Shown piece after piece: positions 58,984 through 64,000 of a stretch of 64,000 bases of DNA. The DNA lies in NCBI RefSeq assembly GCF_038002965.1, contig NZ_JBBOOE010000002.1, positions 1 to 64,000 of the forward strand, given 5' to 3'. This DNA is from Robertmurraya sp. FSL R5-0851 (GTDB lineage Bacteria > Bacillota > Bacilli > Bacillales > Cytobacillaceae). Position 1 is the stretch's first letter. Every line of letters starts with the position of its first letter. The notes under the pieces are model-generated. The model saw nothing but the letters and a program-made list of their open reading frames with translations. It was not told the DNA's origin and did no database searches. Made by a program: the position numbers and the translations under genes.

Positions 58984-59523
58984 GTCATGTAGGTAACAAG
59001 ATAAGAGCTGGCTTTTTCGCCACTCCCCAAAAACAAGGAGAATACTTAACTCAATTACTAGAAGTGGAAGGAAGCGGAGTATGGCTAGACCCGACTTGTG
59101 GAGAAGGAGAAATCCTTAATCAACTAGCAACCACTTTCCAAACAGAGGATTGTAGAATCAGTACTTACGGAGTGGAATTAGATAAAGCAAGAGCCGAGAA
59201 AGCAGAATCCATTTTAACTCACCTTATCAATGCTCCAATCGAGAGTATGGTGATCCAGAATGATGCAGTCTCTTTTCTATATCTCAACCCACCTTATGAT
59301 TTTACGATGAAAGGCATGGACGACGATTCAGCTGAACGCAAAGAATGGACCGAACTATACCGAAATACCCGCTATCTTAAAGACAAAGGATTAATGATGT
59401 ATGTGATTCCTTCTTATAGATTTGCGGATAAGAAAATTGCTCGATTCCTGGCCACTCATTTTTATAATGTTGGCATGATGCGTTTCTCTGATGAAGATTT
59501 CGATGATTATCGCCAGTGCATTT
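58980..59523 (+). CDS. DNA methyltransferase-like gene, 5' exon (DUF6094-type)
   Basis: First exon of a gene of about 358 residues. It has the methyltransferase start (RAGFFATPQKQGEYL ... WLDPTCGEGEIL) and the N-6 adenine catalytic motif LNPPYDF (about 102-108). Joined to 62184-62716 after removal of the intron, the reading frame runs without gap: the junction codon is T plus TT, giving RQCIFIGNKKSGK. This layout matches the plasmid DUF6094 family. Without splicing the protein ends a few codons into the intron. Confidence 0.8.
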
Positions 59524-62183
59524 GTGTGACCTGTTAAGTGACTAAGCCTAAAATGGCGAAATCACTTGGATTTACTCATTTGTAAATCTAACTTCTGATT
59601 CGAAGGTTGGAATGAGGAAACCATGATTTCTGAAACGACCTCACTGATACTCCTACATGCGTTTATTAGGACAGGAATAGATGTATGAAGCTAGGTAAAG
59701 TCAGTTGAAAGTTACCGTAATGACAATCTTGTCACACGAAAGTCCTTTAGAGGTAAAGGATGTAACCTATAGGCTGGGTGTCTATAAAATGTCTATGGTG
59801 AGAATGACCAACAAAATATAGTCTGACGAAGTTCCGAATGTACGGGTCTAGAACTGGTCAATATCTAACGGTATTGCTGATATGAATATCAGGTGAATTA
59901 TCGAAAAGTAAAAGTAGATGCTATGAAATTCGTACATCAATCTATGGTGATGTAAATTCACAGGCTCAAAGGAACCACCTAAGGACATATGCACAGATAG
60001 AATCAGAGGAACTGGGAAAGCAAAGGACACATCAAAAGGGGACTGTCATTCCTGTGGTTGCTATAAGGCTCCATTTGCCGAAATGCATTTACCTTTGTGA
60101 GAGTAAGGGCACTACCGTTGAAGTTTCTGTAATGGAAATGGAGGAATAGCCCTGAGTCTACCAAAAGTTAAACAGATATTCTAAGAGGCTTATTGCAAGG
60201 ATCAGGTATGAACATGGGAAATCATTCCGAGAAAGGAGTGATCCACTATGCAAACACAATTACGGTACTGGTCATATTACGGTATGACCGAAACTTTCGA
60301 CGAGTTATACAGAGGTAGCAAGGAAGGTAAATCTTTTGAACGTCTTTACGACATCATCACATCAAGAGAAAACATTCTACTTGCTTATCGCACAATCAAA
60401 ACTAACAAGGGCTCAAAAACACCGGGAGTAGATGGAAGGACTATCAAAGATTTTCAGAACCTCTCGGAAGAAGGACTAGTTTCCTTTATTAAGAAACGTC
60501 TTTCTAATTACCAGCCAATGAAAGTTAGGAGAGTTTTTATACCTAAGCCAAACGGTAGCGTAAGACCTCTAGGAATTCCAAGCATGAGTGACAGAATTAT
60601 ACAACAAGCATTCAAACAGGTTCTTGAACCTATTTGTGAAGCTAAATTCTACAATCACTCATATGGTTTTCGTCCGCTAAGGTCTACACATCAAGCCCTA
60701 GCTAGAGTTAGTTCTTTAATTAACCTGACGAAACTCCACTATGTAGTAGATATTGATGTTAAGGGATTCTTCGATAACGTCAATCATACCCTACTACTTA
60801 AACAGCTATGGAATATAGGGATAAAAGATAGAATAGTCCTACGAATAATTAGCAAGATGCTTAAGGCTGAAATTGATGGGGAAGGCATTCCAACTAAAGG
60901 TACTCCACAAGGCGGTATCTTATCACCATTACTATCCAACGTGGTACTTAACGACTTAGACCAATGGGTATATGGACAATGGGAAAACTTCAAAACTCGA
61001 ACCGGATATGATAATCCAAGCAACAAATACCGAGCCATCAAAAAAACAAAACTCAAAGAAGGTTATATCGTTAGGTATGCTGACGATTTTAAAATCCTAT
61101 GTAGAGATTGGAAAACTGCCAACAAGTGGTATCATGCCGTGAGACTCTATCTAAAAGACCGCCTAAAACTCGACATTTCACCCGAAAAATCAAAAGTGGT
61201 CAACTTACGTAAAAACAAGTCCGAATTTCTTGGCTTTACATTAAAAGCTGAAACAAAAGGCAGAAAATATGTTGCACGAACTGGAATTACCGCTAAAAAG
61301 AAGGAACAGCATAAGGTGAAAGGACGCAGACTAATCAAACAGCTGCAAAAGAATCCTACACCCCAAAATGCACTTCTTTATAACAGCTGGGTACTTGGTA
61401 TCCATAATTACAGTAAGCGTGCAACACTCGTAAATATACAATTTGCGAATATCGCCTTTCAATTAAGCAGAGCCCTATACAATCGTCTCAATAGAGTAAG
61501 TAAATATGGATACCCTATAAATGCACCTCCTTCATACAAGAAATTCTATAAATGTTCCATTAAGACTTATAGATTCGGAGATGTATACCTATACCCGTTG
61601 ATGGATGTTAAATTTGAAACTCCATTAGGATTTTCACAATATTTAACACCATTCACCGAACAAGGAAGGCAGTATATCCATATGGAACTAAAGGGGAATG
61701 TTTTGATTGAAATAAGGAAACTTATGAAATCTAACATACCTAATAGAAGCATTGAATACTTTGACAACCGAATTAGCAGGTACAGCATGAAAAGCGGCAG
61801 ATGTGAGATAACTGGTAACTTTCTACCAGCAGAACATGTCCACTGTCATCACTATGTACCTATTAGTCTAGGAGGAACAGATGATTTCAAAAATCTGCGA
61901 ATCATAGACAAATTCGCTCACAAATTAATTCATGCTACAAACTCTGAGACAATAAACAAATATCTAAAATTGCTTAACCTAAAAAGTCAAGCAATAGAGA
62001 AAGTTAACAATTACCGTGAGAAGTGTCACCTAGAACCTATCTGTTAGGATAACTGAGGTAGATGGAACGCCGTATGATGGGAAACTATCACGTACGGTGT
62101 GGGACGGGGGAAAAGGTCAGGCTGTAATGTCTGTTTACGGAGGAAGTTTAATCACAACTATCCGAAGACTTACCTATCGTCAT
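59524..62183 (+). mobile_element. Group II intron (class B-like)
   Basis: The intron begins GTGTGACC (GUGYG rule) and ends TCGTCAT (AY rule), 2660 bp. Domain V is visible near 62060-62100 (GAACGCCGTATGATGGGAAA followed by CTATCACGTACGGTGTG). Its encoded reverse transcriptase is intact. Removal restores the methyltransferase frame exactly. The strand matches the host gene, so RNA splicing can rescue it. The non-coding part upstream of the protein (59538-60247) should contain domains I-III. Confidence 0.9.
60248..62047 (+). CDS. Group II intron reverse transcriptase/maturase (LtrA-like)
   Basis: 599 residues. RT motifs are VRRVFIPKPNGSVRPLGIP, GTPQGGILSPLLSN and VRYADDFKIL (active site, about 276-285), followed by the maturase domain. 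A C-terminal HNH endonuclease is present (CEITG ... HCHHYVPISLGGTDDFKNLR ... HKLIHA, about 518-560). All elements for splicing and target-primed insertion look intact. GAAAGGAGTGATC precedes the ATG. Confidence 0.95.
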   Translation: MQTQLRYWSYYGMTETFDELYRGSKEGKSFERLYDIITSRENILLAYRTIKTNKGSKTPGVDGRTIKDFQNLSEEGLVSFIKKRLSNYQPMKVRRVFIPKPNGSVRPLGIPSMSDRIIQQAFKQVLEPICEAKFYNHSYGFRPLRSTHQALARVSSLINLTKLHYVVDIDVKGFFDNVNHTLLLKQLWNIGIKDRIVLRIISKMLKAEIDGEGIPTKGTPQGGILSPLLSNVVLNDLDQWVYGQWENFKTRTGYDNPSNKYRAIKKTKLKEGYIVRYADDFKILCRDWKTANKWYHAVRLYLKDRLKLDISPEKSKVVNLRKNKSEFLGFTLKAETKGRKYVARTGITAKKKEQHKVKGRRLIKQLQKNPTPQNALLYNSWVLGIHNYSKRATLVNIQFANIAFQLSRALYNRLNRVSKYGYPINAPPSYKKFYKCSIKTYRFGDVYLYPLMDVKFETPLGFSQYLTPFTEQGRQYIHMELKGNVLIEIRKLMKSNIPNRSIEYFDNRISRYSMKSGRCEITGNFLPAEHVHCHHYVPISLGGTDDFKNLRIIDKFAHKLIHATNSETINKYLKLLNLKSQAIEKVNNYREKCHLEPIC

Positions 62184-62716
62184 TTATTGGTAACAAGAAG
62201 TCTGGAAAACACAAAGAGTTTAACCAAAAGCTTTTTGATTTTCTTACTCACATGGAATCCGATGATTTTGTACTCGAGAAAGTTACTCCGATCGATCGTT
62301 TTGTTACAGCGGGCAAGAAATGGAATGTACCTGCAGGTGTTGAGGAATTAAAAACCTTCTATACCAAACTAGCGAATAAATCTGATTACGTAGACAGCAT
62401 TCGTCAGAGCAAGGGATTCCAAGCATTTATGAACCGTTCTAAGCCAAGGCAATTAGAAATCGGAGGAAATCCTATTTTACCTTTGAATTCTGGTCAACTA
62501 GCACTCTTATTAGCTAGTGGAGCGGTAAACGGAGAAATAGGAGAGGGAGACAATTACCACTTGGTTCAAGGACTTGAAATCGTGAAGAAGATTCCTTCAA
62601 CCGAACGAAAGCTAAATGAAAGTGGTAGTGTATCCGTAATTACTAAGATCAAAACTCGCCGGGAAGTGTCCGTTAAGGTAATTACCCCGAGCGGTGTAAT
62701 TATGAAGCTGGTCTAG
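62184..62716 (+). CDS. DNA methyltransferase-like gene, 3' exon
   Basis: Continues the 5' exon at 59523: FIGNKKSGKHKEFNQKLF, then a helical and beta domain (VTPIDRFVTAGKKWNVPAGV ... LNSGQLALLLASGAVNG) ending VITPSGVIMKLV. In unspliced RNA it has no good start of its own. Confidence 0.75.
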
Positions 62717-62729
62717 GAGGAGAAAAGAT

Positions 62730-63074
62730 ATGAAGAAGTTAACAGATTCAAATCTTACAGTATCTCTTATGAAAGAAGAAGAATGGTACTTCTTCGAGGT
62801 ACTTGGTTTCTCAAATGAAATTACTGGTATCAAATTAGAAGCTGGTAAATTCTATATCCAATTTATCGGTGGAGACTTTGAGGAACCGCAAGAGTTTTGG
62901 ATAGAGTATAACCAAACAGCATTTAATGAGATGTGGCAATATGAGTTTAGAAATGATTTTACCTACTCTATATCACCCGATGAATTAACACTTGGCATGC
63001 TTAATGATTTATTCATGAGTGCTTACTGCATGATTAAGGATCAGTCCTATACTTGCAAGCACATGGGGGAATAA
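62730..63074 (+). CDS. Hypothetical protein
   Basis: 114 residues, acidic alpha-beta protein with several Phe/Trp. AGGAGGAGAAAAG lies before the ATG, 13 bases after the methyltransferase. No family recognised. Confidence 0.6.
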   Translation: MKKLTDSNLTVSLMKEEEWYFFEVLGFSNEITGIKLEAGKFYIQFIGGDFEEPQEFWIEYNQTAFNEMWQYEFRNDFTYSISPDELTLGMLNDLFMSAYCMIKDQSYTCKHMGE

Positions 63075-63075
63075 T

Positions 63076-63381
63076 GTGATCCAATATATCAGGGTATGTT
63101 CATTTGGAAATTATGAATTTGGGTATTATCAATTTCCCACTGGAGGATGTAAGGACGAATACCAAGTGGTAGCTCGTCTTTGGCTAAGAGAATTCAACTT
63201 CTTAGACGAACGCATCTTATCCTATGAGGATTCGACTCGAGAAGCAATTGAAAGTCTTTCATTTTATGTGGAAGAGGGGTATACATTCCATAACTGTTAC
63301 GGAAAGTATTCATTTTCAGGTGGGTACCAGCTCGTACAATCAGATTCAGGTATTATGCCTGTTTTGCTGAGTATGGTTTAA
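63076..63381 (+). CDS. Hypothetical protein
   Basis: 101 residues, aromatic-rich. GTG start right after the previous stop, with GGGGGA before. No family recognised. It is the last gene before a terminator. Confidence 0.55.
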   Translation: MIQYIRVCSFGNYEFGYYQFPTGGCKDEYQVVARLWLREFNFLDERILSYEDSTREAIESLSFYVEEGYTFHNCYGKYSFSGGYQLVQSDSGIMPVLLSMV

Positions 63382-63410
63382 ACAAAAAGACTGTAAAGGT
63401 CTTGTGGCAT

Positions 63411-63456
63411 ATAAAAGAGGTTTTGAAGAAATTTTCTTCATGCCTCTTTTTTTTAC
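63411..63456 (+). terminator. Terminator upstream of the last gene
   Basis: AAAGAGG ... GAAGAA and TTCTTC ... CCTCTTT pair and run into TTTTT. AGGTTC of the next gene follows about 20 bases on. Confidence 0.8.
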
Positions 63457-63482
63457 TTTAAAACATTATTGGAGGTTCAATC

Positions 63483-64000
63483 ATGGAAAATCAAATGTCT
63501 TTATTTAGCGTTGAAGAGAGTAATTTAGCGGTATTAGATATACGTTCGGAGCAACAAATCAATAAGAAGGTTTCGTACGATGTGGGCGAGAAGATCGGGT
63601 TGGCACGTAAAGACTTAGCGGCACTTAGAAAGGGATTTGAGGATAATCAAACTTTTTCTGCTTTAGAAGAGATTGAAAATATTAGCTCTGTCCTTGCTGC
63701 TCAAATTATAACAAAATCTGAACTATTTAAAAGCTTTTCTTTGGAAAAAGAGAACGAGAATTGTACAAAGCCTTCTGTTGCTCGTGCCAAACAATTGATC
63801 ATCCAACGAGTAGATGCTACTCCAAGTGGTGATTCAAAAGAAAGCCGTGAGCAATATATGAAGGCTGCGCAATTTGTGCTTCACCGTTTTGACATGATTA
63901 GAGAAATGGAAGACTTATATTCATTTATTTCTGACGTTTCTACTATCATTCGTTACGAAGGCAGAGACTGCTCATTTTATGTGAAGAGAATTGATGAACT
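63483..64000 (+). CDS. Hypothetical protein, partial (runs off the window)
   Basis: At least 172 residues. ATG after TTGGAGGTTC. A short N-terminal MENQMSLFSVEESN is followed by a helical region (KKVSYDVGEKIGLARKDLAALR) of unknown family. It may be the start of a large plasmid protein. Confidence 0.7.
   Translation, partial: MENQMSLFSVEESNLAVLDIRSEQQINKKVSYDVGEKIGLARKDLAALRKGFEDNQTFSALEEIENISSVLAAQIITKSELFKSFSLEKENENCTKPSVARAKQLIIQRVDATPSGDSKESREQYMKAAQFVLHRFDMIREMEDLYSFISDVSTIIRYEGRDCSFYVKRIDE

Noticed and set aside
62097..62351. Separate short genes starting around 62097-62099
   Set aside because: They begin inside intron domain V/VI; the real reading is the 3' exon joined to 59523.
1..64000. 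tRNA, rRNA or CRISPR genes
   Set aside because: I saw no cloverleaf, rRNA-like or regularly spaced repeat sequence anywhere in the window.

Overview
The window is low-GC DNA from an endospore-forming Firmicute, most likely a large Bacillus or Priestia type plasmid. The plasmid assignment rests on a TubR/TubZ partition pair with a repeat-rich centromere-like region, a VirD4-type coupling protein, two Replic_Relax-type proteins, a plasmid-type SSB and no chromosomal housekeeping operon. A gene for an alpha/beta small acid-soluble spore protein, Bacillus-type Shine-Dalgarno sequences and many GTG/TTG starts fit a spore-forming host.

Layout. (1) 1-12.2 kb: a defence block. A three-gene pPIWI_RE island (nuclease, DinG-like helicase, PIWI protein) is followed by a convergent Gabija-like pair (GajA OLD nuclease, GajB UvrD-like helicase). 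Direct copies of a non-coding repeat (B) lie at both ends of the block. (2) 12.2-17.5 kb: small genes, two more copies of the repeat family, a VOC protein, a three-gene minus-strand operon (degenerate LAGLIDADG-like protein, lipoprotein, unknown) and a tyrosine-recombinase-fold protein that has lost its catalytic residues. (3) 17.7-24 kb: the plasmid maintenance region, with an SOS-box-linked hydrophobic peptide, a MerR-like coiled-coil DNA-binding protein, six copies of a ~40 bp iteron-like repeat, a lipoprotein, TubZ, TubR and tubC-like repeats. (4) 24-42 kb: a transfer or pilus region, with Replic_Relax, the coupling protein, an S1-domain protein, an HD-GYP protein and a full Tad-like set (CpaE-like, CpaB-like, CpaE/ParA-like, TadA, TadB, TadC, three small pilin-like peptides, two TadE/TadG-like proteins). 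(5) 42-46 kb: a surface-protein cassette (lipoprotein plus large CARDB protein) preceded by the remnant of a second copy. (6) 46-53 kb: an operon of small unknown genes ending with an orphan DndC-like sulfurtransferase. (7) 53-57.4 kb: a type I toxin-like peptide, a DUF418 membrane protein and a bacteriocin-like secreted protein with a candidate immunity protein. (8) 57.4-64 kb: an operon with SSB and a DNA methyltransferase-like gene split by a class B-like group II intron, continuing beyond the window.

The most novel signal is regulatory. Three operons (starting near 42.6, 47.0 and 57.4 kb) share the same arrangement: a sigma-A-like promoter, then at a fixed distance a U-rich run, a bulged stem (GCRACC...GGTTAGC followed by GG), then a multi-stem intrinsic terminator just before the first gene. 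Stem sequences differ while pairing is kept, so this looks like one attenuating or antiterminated leader RNA family acting as a plasmid-wide switch. Other genes also have a terminator hairpin immediately before the ribosome-binding site. Two small hydrophobic peptides 35 kb apart both carry near-consensus Bacillus LexA boxes at their promoters. Two genes appear to start at AUA.

All family names come from recognising motifs by eye; no database search was possible.
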